DNA of 64,000 nt from Streptomyces cellostaticus (GTDB lineage Bacteria > Actinomycetota > Actinomycetes > Streptomycetales > Streptomycetaceae): contig NZ_KQ948025.1 in the NCBI RefSeq assembly GCF_001513965.1, positions 105,603-169,602 of the forward strand, read 5' to 3'. The notes under the pieces were generated by a model, which had not been told where the DNA came from, searched no databases, and saw nothing but the letters and a program-made list of their open reading frames with translations. Below are positions 39,231-46,812 of this stretch, piece by piece; position 1 is the stretch's first letter; each line of letters opens with the position of its first letter. The translations under genes were made by a program, and so were the position numbers.

Positions 39231-40145
39231 ATGTCCGAGCACGTCGGCAAGGCCGTGGAAGAGGGAGCAGGGGCCGGGGAGCCCGTGGAACCGGCGCGCG
39301 TACGGCGGCTCTGGCACCTGATGGAACCCCTCCACGCGCTGCTCTACTACGCGCCCGAGGTCTCCGAACAGGCGGCCGCGCTCGGATACGACACGGCGGA
39401 CCGCTGGCCGAGATACTTCCCGCTGCGCGCCGCCCCGTTGGGGGAGGCCGGTGCCGAACGGGTGGCCTCCGCCTTCTACAGCTTCAGCCCCCGCATGGTC
39501 GCCGAGCACATCGACCCGGCGTGGAACATCGCGAGCCCGCGGGAGGTACTGGCCGCGCGCCTGCGAGGCATCGACCGGACCTACCGCACTCTCCTCGGCG
39601 ACCGCGTCGACAGCCCCGAACTCGCCGAGGCCGCCGCCCTCGCCCGCCGCGCGGCCCAGGCGGCCGGCACCGCGGGCCGCCCGCTCGCCGCGGCCAACGC
39701 CGAACTGCACTGGCCCGAGGCCCCGCACCTCCAGCTGTGGCAGGCGGCCACGATCCTGCGCGAACACCGCGGCGACGGCCACATAGCCGCCCTGCTCCTC
39801 GCGGACCTCGACCCCGTCGAGTCCCTGGTGTCCTTCGCCGCGATAGGCGCCGCGTCCGTCGAGCGCTTCGAGAGCCGCGGCTGGAGCAGCGCGCAGTGGT
39901 CCTCCGCCCGCGCCCGCCTGGCCGCCCGAGGCCTGGTCGAGGCGGACGGTACGGCCACACCGGCGGGCCGCGCCCTGCGCCGCGACGTCGAGGAGCACAC
40001 CGACCGCCTCGCCGCCGGCCCCTGGCAGGCCCTCGGCCGGGCCGCCACCGACCGCCTCGCCGATCTCCTCGGCGACTACTGGGTCGCGGTCCTGTCCTCC
40101 GGACTGCTGCCCTCGGAGTCCACGCTGGGCATAGGCAAGGTGTGA
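39231..40145 (+). CDS. SalK/SCO6745-like protein
   Basis: The 304-residue soluble protein matches the actinobacterial family often called SCO6745 or SalK: an N-terminal ARRLWHLMEPLHALLYYAPE-like segment (here VRRLWHLMEPLHALLYYAPE), a central HWPEAPHLQLWQAATILREH, and a C-terminal winged-helix-like part (WSSARARLAARGLVEADGTA, then LRRDVEEHTDRLAAGPWQAL). The biochemical role is not known; the C-terminus resembles a MarR-type wing. It is monocistronic, divergent from the SDR gene. Confidence 0.85.
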   Translation: MSEHVGKAVEEGAGAGEPVEPARVRRLWHLMEPLHALLYYAPEVSEQAAALGYDTADRWPRYFPLRAAPLGEAGAERVASAFYSFSPRMVAEHIDPAWNIASPREVLAARLRGIDRTYRTLLGDRVDSPELAEAAALARRAAQAAGTAGRPLAAANAELHWPEAPHLQLWQAATILREHRGDGHIAALLLADLDPVESLVSFAAIGAASVERFESRGWSSAQWSSARARLAARGLVEADGTATPAGRALRRDVEEHTDRLAAGPWQALGRAATDRLADLLGDYWVAVLSSGLLPSESTLGIGKV

Positions 40146-40332
40146 GCGGGCGCACGAACCCGCCCGCCGGGCTCCCCCTCCTGGGCGCCACATGCCCCAA
40201 GTCGAGCCCTGCTTGCCCCGAATCATCCCTTTAGGCCTCATCTGGCGGGCGGCGCACGCCCGTTACCGTGGGGCACAAGAACGATTCGCCCGCAGGGCCG
40301 GGGCGGACCAGGGTGAGCAAGGGGGACGCACA

Positions 40333-41052
40333 GTGACGCGTCTGAGGGGCGGAGCGATCACCGCCGTGGTCGTCATATCGGTCGCCGTGGCCGGCTGCAC
40401 GGCCGAGCAGACCAAGGGGTCTTCCGGACCCACGGGAACAGGGGGCGGGGGAGCGGCCCTGACCGCCGTCGGCTCACTGACCGTCAAGGGCCGCGCCCCG
40501 AAAACCGGCTACTCCCGGGCCCGGTTCGGCACCGCCTGGGCCGACACCGACTCCAACTCCTGCGACACCCGCGACGACATACTCAAACGCGACCTGAAGG
40601 CGGCGAAGACCACCGGCGGCACCTGCAAGGTCACCTACGGCCTGCTCGAGCCGGACCCGTACTCCGGCAAGGACATCACCTACCGGCGCGGCCGCAGCCA
40701 GGTCGACATCGACCACGTCGTCGCCCTCTCGGACGCCTGGCAGAAGGGCGCCAAGTACTGGGATCCCAGCAAGCGCATAGCCCTGGCCAACGACCCCCTC
40801 AACCTCCTGGCGGTCGACGCGAGCACCAACCGCGGCAAGGGCGACGGGGACACAGCCACCTGGGTCCCGCCCAACACGGCCTATCGCTGCACCTATGTGG
40901 CCGCCCAGGTGGCCGTCAAGAAGAAGTACGGCCTGTGGGTCACCGACGCCGAGAAGGCCGCGATGAAGAAGGTCCTCGCCGCCTGCCCGGACCAGAAACT
41001 CCCCACAGGGGGCAATCCGACCAAGGCCCCCGAGCGGTTCCGGGCGCGGTGA
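40333..41052 (+). CDS. Lipoprotein with HNH (GmrSD C-terminal/DUF1524-like) nuclease domain
   Basis: The 239-residue protein begins with a lipoprotein signal (VVVISVAVAGC, Cys about residue 21), a Gly-rich linker and a DUF1524-type HNH domain: an upstream DSNSCDTRDDILKRDL, the catalytic core VDIDHVVALSDAWQKGA with Asp-His-Val, and the downstream Asn/Asn segment DPLNLLAVDASTNRGKGDGD, then WVPP. It should sit on the outer face of the membrane and degrade DNA, for example for nutrient use or defence. A GTG start at 40333 is taken because it begins the signal peptide. Confidence 0.88.
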   Translation: MTRLRGGAITAVVVISVAVAGCTAEQTKGSSGPTGTGGGGAALTAVGSLTVKGRAPKTGYSRARFGTAWADTDSNSCDTRDDILKRDLKAAKTTGGTCKVTYGLLEPDPYSGKDITYRRGRSQVDIDHVVALSDAWQKGAKYWDPSKRIALANDPLNLLAVDASTNRGKGDGDTATWVPPNTAYRCTYVAAQVAVKKKYGLWVTDAEKAAMKKVLAACPDQKLPTGGNPTKAPERFRAR

Positions 41053-41086
41053 GCCGAGGGCATCGGCCCTGAACCCGCTTGCCCAG

Positions 41087-41233
41087 GTGACCGGCCGGCG
41101 CCTGGGCAAGCCGGTGCTGATGGACCAGGAGGGTGCCTACGGCCACCCGGTGCCCGGGTACGACCCGAAGGCCGACCGGGTCCTCCTCCTCGCCGGCTCC
41201 GACCCGTACCACCGGCCCCCGGTGACCGGCTGA
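41087..41233 (+). CDS. Possible small ORF or gene remnant
   Basis: A frame with normal codon bias encodes 48 residues (VTGRRLGKPVLMDQEGAYGH, ending LLAGSDPYHRPPVTG) between the HNH lipoprotein and the acyltransferase-like gene. It has no clear ribosome site and no family I recognise. The frame is open back to 41048 without an initiator, so it may be the tail of a decayed gene. Confidence 0.3.
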   Translation: MTGRRLGKPVLMDQEGAYGHPVPGYDPKADRVLLLAGSDPYHRPPVTG

Positions 41234-41249
41234 ATTCGCTGTCCCGACC

Positions 41250-42020
41250 ATGCGCATGCCACATACGGTGACCAGCATGGACGTACAGACAAGCACGCTC
41301 GCCGAGCGGCCCGACCGGCTGCCGGCGGTGCTCGGAATGGCCGACACCTGGCCCGAGTTCGTGACCAACGACCCCGTGGGCAGCGCCCACTACGGCCGTA
41401 TCCCCACCGAACTGCCGGAGTACGCGCTCTTCGCCGAGGACGAGCGCGGCGAGGTCGTCGCGCACGCCTTCAGCGTGCCCTTCTCCCTCGCCGCCGAGGG
41501 CCGGGGCACCCTGCCCGCCCGGGGCTGGGACCAGACCCTGCTCTGGGCCTTCGCCGACCTGCGCCGCGGCACCCGCCCCGACACGGTCAGCGCGATCTCC
41601 GTCGTCATCGCCCCGCACGCCCTGGGCCACGGCCTGTCCGCCGTCATGCTCTCGGCGATGCGGGACAACGCCCGTGCCCACGGCTTCCGCGAGGTCGTCG
41701 CCCCCGTCCGACCCAACGCCAAACACCGTGAACCGCACACCCCGATCACCGAGTACGCCCACCGGGTCCGCCCGGACGGCCTGCCCGAGGACCCGTGGCT
41801 GCGCGTCCACGCCCGCGCCGGCGCCACCATCGACTCGATCGCCCCGGCCTCCATGACCGTGGGCGCCTCCCTGGAGGAGTGGCGCCGCTGGACCGGGCTG
41901 CCCTTCGACACCCCGGGGGACGTCGAGGTGCCCGGCGCGCTGGTCCCGGTCCGCTGCGAACCGGAGCGCGGGTATGCCGTGTACGTCGAGCCCAACGTAT
42001 GGATGCGGCACCCCCTCTGA
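41250..42020 (+). CDS. GNAT-like N-acetyltransferase
   Basis: The 256-residue protein resembles the actinobacterial GNAT-like family with VGSAHYGRIPTELPEYALFA near the start, VVIAPHALGHGLSAVMLSAM as the likely acetyl-CoA loop (in place of the usual R/Q-x-x-G-x-G/A) and FREVVAPVRPNAKHREPHTP further on. The substrate is unknown. The start is uncertain: ATG 41250 or ATG 41277 (MDVQTSTLAERPD), neither with a strong Shine-Dalgarno site. Confidence 0.75.
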   Translation: MRMPHTVTSMDVQTSTLAERPDRLPAVLGMADTWPEFVTNDPVGSAHYGRIPTELPEYALFAEDERGEVVAHAFSVPFSLAAEGRGTLPARGWDQTLLWAFADLRRGTRPDTVSAISVVIAPHALGHGLSAVMLSAMRDNARAHGFREVVAPVRPNAKHREPHTPITEYAHRVRPDGLPEDPWLRVHARAGATIDSIAPASMTVGASLEEWRRWTGLPFDTPGDVEVPGALVPVRCEPERGYAVYVEPNVWMRHPL

Positions 42021-42089
42021 CCCGAACTCGGCGTGACCTGTGCTCGGCCTGACTCGTGCGAGGCGTGGCTCGGCCGTCGGTCCCGGTGA

Positions 42090-42806
42090 TCAGGACTTGG
42101 CGGCCGCGTCCTTCAGGGAGCCGACGACGTGCCCCACCAGCTTGGTGGCGTTGGCGGCGCCGTTGTCGCTGCCGGCCGTGGACATCACGGTGACCATGGA
42201 GCTGCCCACGCGGGCGGCCACCAGGGTGGTGCCGTTCTCCCAGCGAGGGCTGGTGAGCGTGATGGTGTAAGCCTCGTCACCGAGTCCGGAGGTGTCGCGG
42301 CCGGAGAGCTTCACCTTGGCGTGCGCGTCCGTGTCCGTGAACGTGGGGCACGCGATGGCGGCGTTCCGCACCTCCTTCATCACCGTCGTCGCGGTAGTGC
42401 CCTGGAACGCGTCGATCTCCTGGACCATCTCTTCGGTCTGGTCCTTGTTCGCGTAGTCGTTCTGCGCGAACGACACGCCCCCCTTGAAGCCGGTCACGTC
42501 GATCCAGGAGGTGTTCTCGAACTTGGAGCAGTCCGGCCTGGCCGTGTTACGGATGCTCGGGGCGAGGAACTCGCTGCCACTGTCGGCGGCGCCGTCCGCG
42601 ACGGCGGTGAGGTGGGACGGGAAGACCGACGCCGGTGCCAGAGCCTTCTTCAGCTGGGTGCCCGTCATCAGGCCGGCGTTGGGGTCCTTGGCCTTCGTCG
42701 CCTTGGCCGGCGCGGTGGCGTCGGAGGAACCGGTGGAGCAGGCGGCCAGGGCCAGCGGCAGCGCGGCGACGGTGAGGACCTTGACGAAACGGGACGGAAG
42801 ACGCAT
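42090..42806 (-). CDS. Hypothetical lipoprotein
   Basis: The 238-residue product has a lipoprotein signal (LTVAALPLALAAC, Cys at about residue 22), a short Ser/Thr/Ala/Lys linker and a domain of about 190 residues with two further Cys residues (RPDCSKFENTSW and AIACPTFTDTD), resembling PknH-like sensor lipoproteins of actinobacteria; this family call is tentative. AAGGAA lies shortly before the ATG at 42806. Confidence 0.75.
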   Translation of the reverse strand: MRLPSRFVKVLTVAALPLALAACSTGSSDATAPAKATKAKDPNAGLMTGTQLKKALAPASVFPSHLTAVADGAADSGSEFLAPSIRNTARPDCSKFENTSWIDVTGFKGGVSFAQNDYANKDQTEEMVQEIDAFQGTTATTVMKEVRNAAIACPTFTDTDAHAKVKLSGRDTSGLGDEAYTITLTSPRWENGTTLVAARVGSSMVTVMSTAGSDNGAANATKLVGHVVGSLKDAAAKS

Positions 42807-42956
42807 GGAATTTCCTTGGGGGAGTCGGTACTTGGTGTGCGGTGGTAGGTGTGAGGCAGTGGGGTGCGAAGCGGCACCGGAGGCGGGGCTCGGGTGCCGG
42901 GGCGCGGGACGTGAGTGCAACATCCCGCGCCGGCCGGGGGCGGAGCGCCTGCCGGG

Positions 42957-43622
42957 TCAGCCCGTCTTCTTCCAGTCGCCGCAGCCGGTCGTCTTGAAGT
43001 AGGCGTCTGTTGAGCGGATGGTGACGACGGCGGTGCCGGTCACGTTGTCGTTGGCGATGACCGAGTCGAGCCCGTGCTCGGCGTCCTTGGTGCGCTCCCA
43101 GTAGCAGGAGTCGTCGGCGTTCCCGGTCGACCTGTAGGTGCCCGGCGCGATGTCCGCGCCGACCCGGAACATGCCCCCGTCGCCGTCCATCGAGGAGGCG
43201 GGCGTGCCCTTGGCCTTCGGGTCGACGGCCTCCCAGTCCTTGCAGCCGCTCGACTTGAACAGCTTGTCGCCGGCCTTGACGGTGACGTAACTCGTGCCGG
43301 TGACGTTGTCGTTGGCCAGCAGCGAGTCCGTCTCGCCCGAGGCGTCCTTGGCGCGTTCCCAGGAGCACTGGTCGTCGGCGTTGCCGGTGGTGCGGTAGGT
43401 GCCGGGCTTGACGTCGGAGCCGACCCGGAAGTCGCCGTCGCCGCCGAAGGCGGCCTTCTTCTTCTCGGCCGCCTTGGCGCCCTCCGAGTCCTTCTTTCCG
43501 CCGGGCTGGTGCGCGGCGGAGGCCGAAGAGTCCTTGCCGCTGCTGCCGGCGTTCGCGGACACGACACCGATGACGACGACGCCCACGACGGCGCTCAGCG
43601 CGATCTTGCCCTTCATGCCCAT
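42957..43622 (-). CDS. Secreted or membrane-anchored protein with two tandem repeats
   Basis: The 221-residue protein has an N-terminal hydrophobic segment (KIALSAVVGVVVIGVVSANA), a Lys/Glu/Ala linker and two homologous domains of about 70 residues (FRVGSDVKPGTYRTTGNADD with QCSWERAKD; FRVGADIAPGTYRSTGNADD with SCYWERTKD). Each has a conserved Cys pair (CSWER...SGCKDW and CYWER...TGCGDW) likely to form a disulfide. GGGGAGGG precedes the ATG at 43622. It is divergent from the DNA methylase gene across a 30-bp inverted repeat. The function is unknown. Confidence 0.78.
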   Translation of the reverse strand: MGMKGKIALSAVVGVVVIGVVSANAGSSGKDSSASAAHQPGGKKDSEGAKAAEKKKAAFGGDGDFRVGSDVKPGTYRTTGNADDQCSWERAKDASGETDSLLANDNVTGTSYVTVKAGDKLFKSSGCKDWEAVDPKAKGTPASSMDGDGGMFRVGADIAPGTYRSTGNADDSCYWERTKDAEHGLDSVIANDNVTGTAVVTIRSTDAYFKTTGCGDWKKTG

Positions 43623-43695
43623 GACAGGACCCTCCCCTGGCCGGCGACCGCCCCCTCCGGCTGGTCGCTCGTTCGCTGGGCCAATAAGAGCAGAG

Positions 43696-43725
43696 GCTGT
43701 GAACCGAGTCAACACGGTTCACAGC
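43696..43725. promoter_or_regulatory. Inverted repeat between the repeat protein and the DNA methylase
   Basis: GCTGTGAACCG (43696-43706) and CGGTTCACAGC (43715-43725) are perfect reverse complements separated by 8 bp. A second short palindrome GTGTACAC lies at 43733-43740. The half-site TGTGAAC recurs at 44258, 44276, 44330 and 44348 inside the methylase gene. Confidence 0.65.
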
Positions 43726-43811
43726 ATCTCCTGTGTACACGAGCGTGAATGCATGGATCTTGTGTACGCCGGTATGCTCGGTGCACACACGGGACGAGGG
43801 GAGCGGGGCCG

Positions 43812-46019
43812 GTGCAGGACAACGCGACAGAGGTGACCGCAGCCGGCATCGCACGGCTCGCCGGAGTGGGCCGCGCCGCCGTCAGCAACTGGCGTCGCCG
43901 CCACGCCGACTTCCCCAAGCCGGTCGGCGGCACCGAGACCAGCCCGTCCTTCGCGCTCGCCGAGGTGGAGGCGTGGCTGCGCAAGCAGGGCAAACTCGCG
44001 GAAGTGCCGCTACGGGAACGTGTCTGGCAGCAGCTCGCCGGCCATCCCGAGGGGCCGGTCACCGCGCTGGTGCACGCGGGCTGTGTCCTGCTGCTCATCC
44101 ACGAGCGCCCGACCGTCTGGCTCGAAGTGAGTGCCGGTTCCGACGAGCGGCTGGCCGCGATGCTGCCCGGTGCGCTGGACCAGGTGCTCGGGCCGCGCTT
44201 CGGCGCTTTGCACGGCCGCGGTGTTCACACCGCAAAGGCCGCGGGCGGCTCATCGACTGTGAACGCGCCGCTTTCTGTGAACCCGGACGCACCAGCTCAC
44301 ACCCAGGTCCCCGCTCAGACCCCGGCCGCTGTGAACACCCCCCCGGCTGTGAACACCCCGCCGGTCGCTCACAACGCCCCCGCGCACACCACCCCCGTGG
44401 TGCACACCCCCACCGGCCCCCAACTCCTCCCCTCCGCCCCCCTCCTGCGCGGCGCGGCCGAGCTGGCCGCCGAGCTGGGGGCGCGGCAGACCTTCGAGTT
44501 CCTGCTGGGGCGGCACCTGGACGCCAACCCGCGCCAGTACACGCTCACCCCGGCCGAACTCGCCCGCCTCATGGCCGACCTCGCCGGCCCCGCCCGCACC
44601 GTCCTCGACCCGGCCTGCGGCACCGGCGCCCTGCTGCGCGCCGTCGACACCCACCCCGACCAGGAGCTGTACGCCCAGGACAGCGCGCCCGACCTCGCCG
44701 CACTGACCGCGCTGCGGCTCGCGCTGGGCGCCCGCGCCACCGTGCGCGGCGCCGTGGGTGACACCCTGCGCGGCGACGCCTACCCCGAGCTGCGCGCCGA
44801 CGCCGTCCTGTGCCACCCGCCGTTCAACGAGCGCAACTGGGGCCACGACGAACTCGCCTACGACCCCCGCTGGGAGTACGGCTTTCCCGCGCGCACCGAG
44901 TCCGAGCTGGCCTGGGTGCAGCATGCGCTGGCCCGGCTCGCCGAGGCGGGCACCGCCGTGCTGCTCATGCCGCCGGCCGCGGCCTCCCGCCGCTCCGGGC
45001 GCCGGATCCGCGCCGACCTGCTGCGCCGGGGCGCGCTGCGGGCCGTGGTCGCACTGCCGGTCGGGGCGGCGCCGCCGTACAACATCCCGCTGCACGTGTG
45101 GGTGCTGCGGCGCCCCGACCGGACACCCGCAGCGCCGGAGGTGCTGCTCGCCGACACCGGACGGTTCGCGGGCGAGGCGCGCGGCGGCCCGGACTGGCAG
45201 GCGGTCAGGGACGCCGTCCTGGACGCCTGGCGCGCCTTCGACCGCACCGGGCGGCTGGCGGAGCGGCCGGGGCTGGCGCGTTCCGTGCCGGTGATCGAGC
45301 TGCTCGACGACGACGTGGACCTCGCCCCCGCCCGCCATCTGCCGCCGCCGGCCGTCGCCGACGGCGCGGAGCAGCTCGCGGCGGTGCGCGAGCGCCTCGG
45401 CGCGACGCTGCGGCTGACCGCCGACCTCACCCCGCCGCCCGCCGACCCGGTGCCGCCCGCGCGCTGGCCGCTCACCACGGTCGGTGAACTCGCGCGCGGG
45501 GGCGCGCTGGTGCTGCGCACGGGCGGAAACGGCGGCCACGCGCGCGTGCCCGTGCTCACCGACCATGACGTGCTCGCCGGAACGGCACCTTCCGGGACGC
45601 TTCCCGAGAGCGACGAGGAGGCTGTGCTGACCGAGCCGGGCGACGTCGTCGTACCGGTGCTCGGCGGCGGCTCGGTGGCGCGCGTGATCGACGACGCCAC
45701 GGGGGGCGCTGCCCTCGGGCGCAGTCTTGTGCTCCTGCGCCCCGATCCCGCGGCGCTCGACCCCTGGTTCCTCGCCGGGTTTCTGCGGGGGACCGCCAAC
45801 AACCGCCAGGCCAGCAGCTACGCGTCCACCGCGACCCGCCTGGACGTGCGCCGCCTCCAGCTGCCCCGGCTCCCGCTCGACGAACAACGGCGCTACGGCG
45901 CGCGCTTTCGCGCACTGGACGAGTTCGAGCGGACGCTGCGCCAGGCGAGCCGGCTCGGGGAGCAGCTCGTGCGCGGGATGTACGACGGTCTGACCGACGG
46001 TACCGTCGCGCCGGATTGA
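43812..46019 (+). CDS. Orphan N6-adenine DNA methylase with N-terminal helix-turn-helix
   Basis: The 735-residue protein begins with a MerR/AlpA-like helix-turn-helix (GIARLAGVGRAAVSNWRRRH, about residues 12-60), then a linker of low complexity (residues about 137-205) rich in His/Val/Asn/Thr/Pro. The type I HsdM-like methylase follows: motif I VLDPACGTGALLRAV (from residue 264) and motif IV HPPF (residues 335-338, in VLCHPPFNERNWG). The C-terminal 220 residues look like an HsdS-type target-recognition half. No restriction subunit lies nearby. GTG 43812 has GAGGGGAG upstream. It may be a maintenance, regulatory or defence methylase. Confidence 0.82.
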   Translation: MQDNATEVTAAGIARLAGVGRAAVSNWRRRHADFPKPVGGTETSPSFALAEVEAWLRKQGKLAEVPLRERVWQQLAGHPEGPVTALVHAGCVLLLIHERPTVWLEVSAGSDERLAAMLPGALDQVLGPRFGALHGRGVHTAKAAGGSSTVNAPLSVNPDAPAHTQVPAQTPAAVNTPPAVNTPPVAHNAPAHTTPVVHTPTGPQLLPSAPLLRGAAELAAELGARQTFEFLLGRHLDANPRQYTLTPAELARLMADLAGPARTVLDPACGTGALLRAVDTHPDQELYAQDSAPDLAALTALRLALGARATVRGAVGDTLRGDAYPELRADAVLCHPPFNERNWGHDELAYDPRWEYGFPARTESELAWVQHALARLAEAGTAVLLMPPAAASRRSGRRIRADLLRRGALRAVVALPVGAAPPYNIPLHVWVLRRPDRTPAAPEVLLADTGRFAGEARGGPDWQAVRDAVLDAWRAFDRTGRLAERPGLARSVPVIELLDDDVDLAPARHLPPPAVADGAEQLAAVRERLGATLRLTADLTPPPADPVPPARWPLTTVGELARGGALVLRTGGNGGHARVPVLTDHDVLAGTAPSGTLPESDEEAVLTEPGDVVVPVLGGGSVARVIDDATGGAALGRSLVLLRPDPAALDPWFLAGFLRGTANNRQASSYASTATRLDVRRLQLPRLPLDEQRRYGARFRALDEFERTLRQASRLGEQLVRGMYDGLTDGTVAPD

Positions 46020-46170
46020 CCGCCGGGCCCGGACAACGGTTCGGTACAACCCGGACCGCTTGTCCGCGCCGGGCCATATGCTCGAAGCGACCATCGCACG
46101 AGCGGTGTCGTCCGCCCGGCGGAGCACACCGGGCGGATACGTACGCCCATTTCAGGCATCAGGAGCAGCC

Positions 46171-46812
46171 ATGCAAGGCCACGGCTACGCACAGCCGCTG
46201 AAGCAGCCGCCGCACCCTGCGTGGCTGGCCTTCCTGCGGGTGCTGTTCGTGGCGGTCGGGGTCTTCAGCATCGGTTTCCTGACCTGGGCGGTGATGCTGC
46301 GGCTGGCCGTGGTCACGCGCAGGTCGCTGGACTGGGGCCTGTTCGTGGCGGTGCTGGCGGCCGACATCCTCAGCATCGTGCTGCTGGGCAGCGAGCCCGG
46401 TGACGAGATCCACACCTCCGGTGGTTACCTGGGCCTGACCCTGCTCCTCGGCACCCTGGCCGGCACGCTCGTGTACTACCTCGCTGCGGACATCCGGCAC
46501 TTCCAGCAGCTCCGGCAGGCGTACGCGGGTGGTCCGGCGCTGTCCGGGTACGGCTATCCGCGGCCTGCGGTGCCGTTCACCGCGACGACCGTGACGCAGA
46601 CGCCCGTGCCCGTGCAGGCGCCGCCCACCGTGCCCCCGATGCCGCACACGCCCGTGCCCCGGCCCCCGCTGGCCACCCCGCCGCCGCAGCGCCCGGCGCC
46701 CGCCCGGATCGACCAGGTGCGTGCCGAGCTGGACGAGCTGAGCGACTACCTGCGCAAGCACGACGGCCACCAGGACGACGGGCAGGACACCGGCCACGAG
46801 GGCGGACGGTGA
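46171..46812 (+). CDS. Membrane protein with proline-rich cytoplasmic tail
   Basis: The 213-residue protein has three hydrophobic helices (AFLRVLFVAVGVFSIGFLTW, WGLFVAVLAADILSIVLLG and LGLTLLLGTLAGTLVYYLAA, about residues 20-108), a Pro/Thr/Val-rich segment and an acidic C-terminal coil (DQVRAELDELSDYLRKHDG). AGGAG precedes the ATG. The stop overlaps the kinase start by four bases (GTGA), so this may be a partner or substrate of the kinase. Confidence 0.8.
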   Translation: MQGHGYAQPLKQPPHPAWLAFLRVLFVAVGVFSIGFLTWAVMLRLAVVTRRSLDWGLFVAVLAADILSIVLLGSEPGDEIHTSGGYLGLTLLLGTLAGTLVYYLAADIRHFQQLRQAYAGGPALSGYGYPRPAVPFTATTVTQTPVPVQAPPTVPPMPHTPVPRPPLATPPPQRPAPARIDQVRAELDELSDYLRKHDGHQDDGQDTGHEGGR

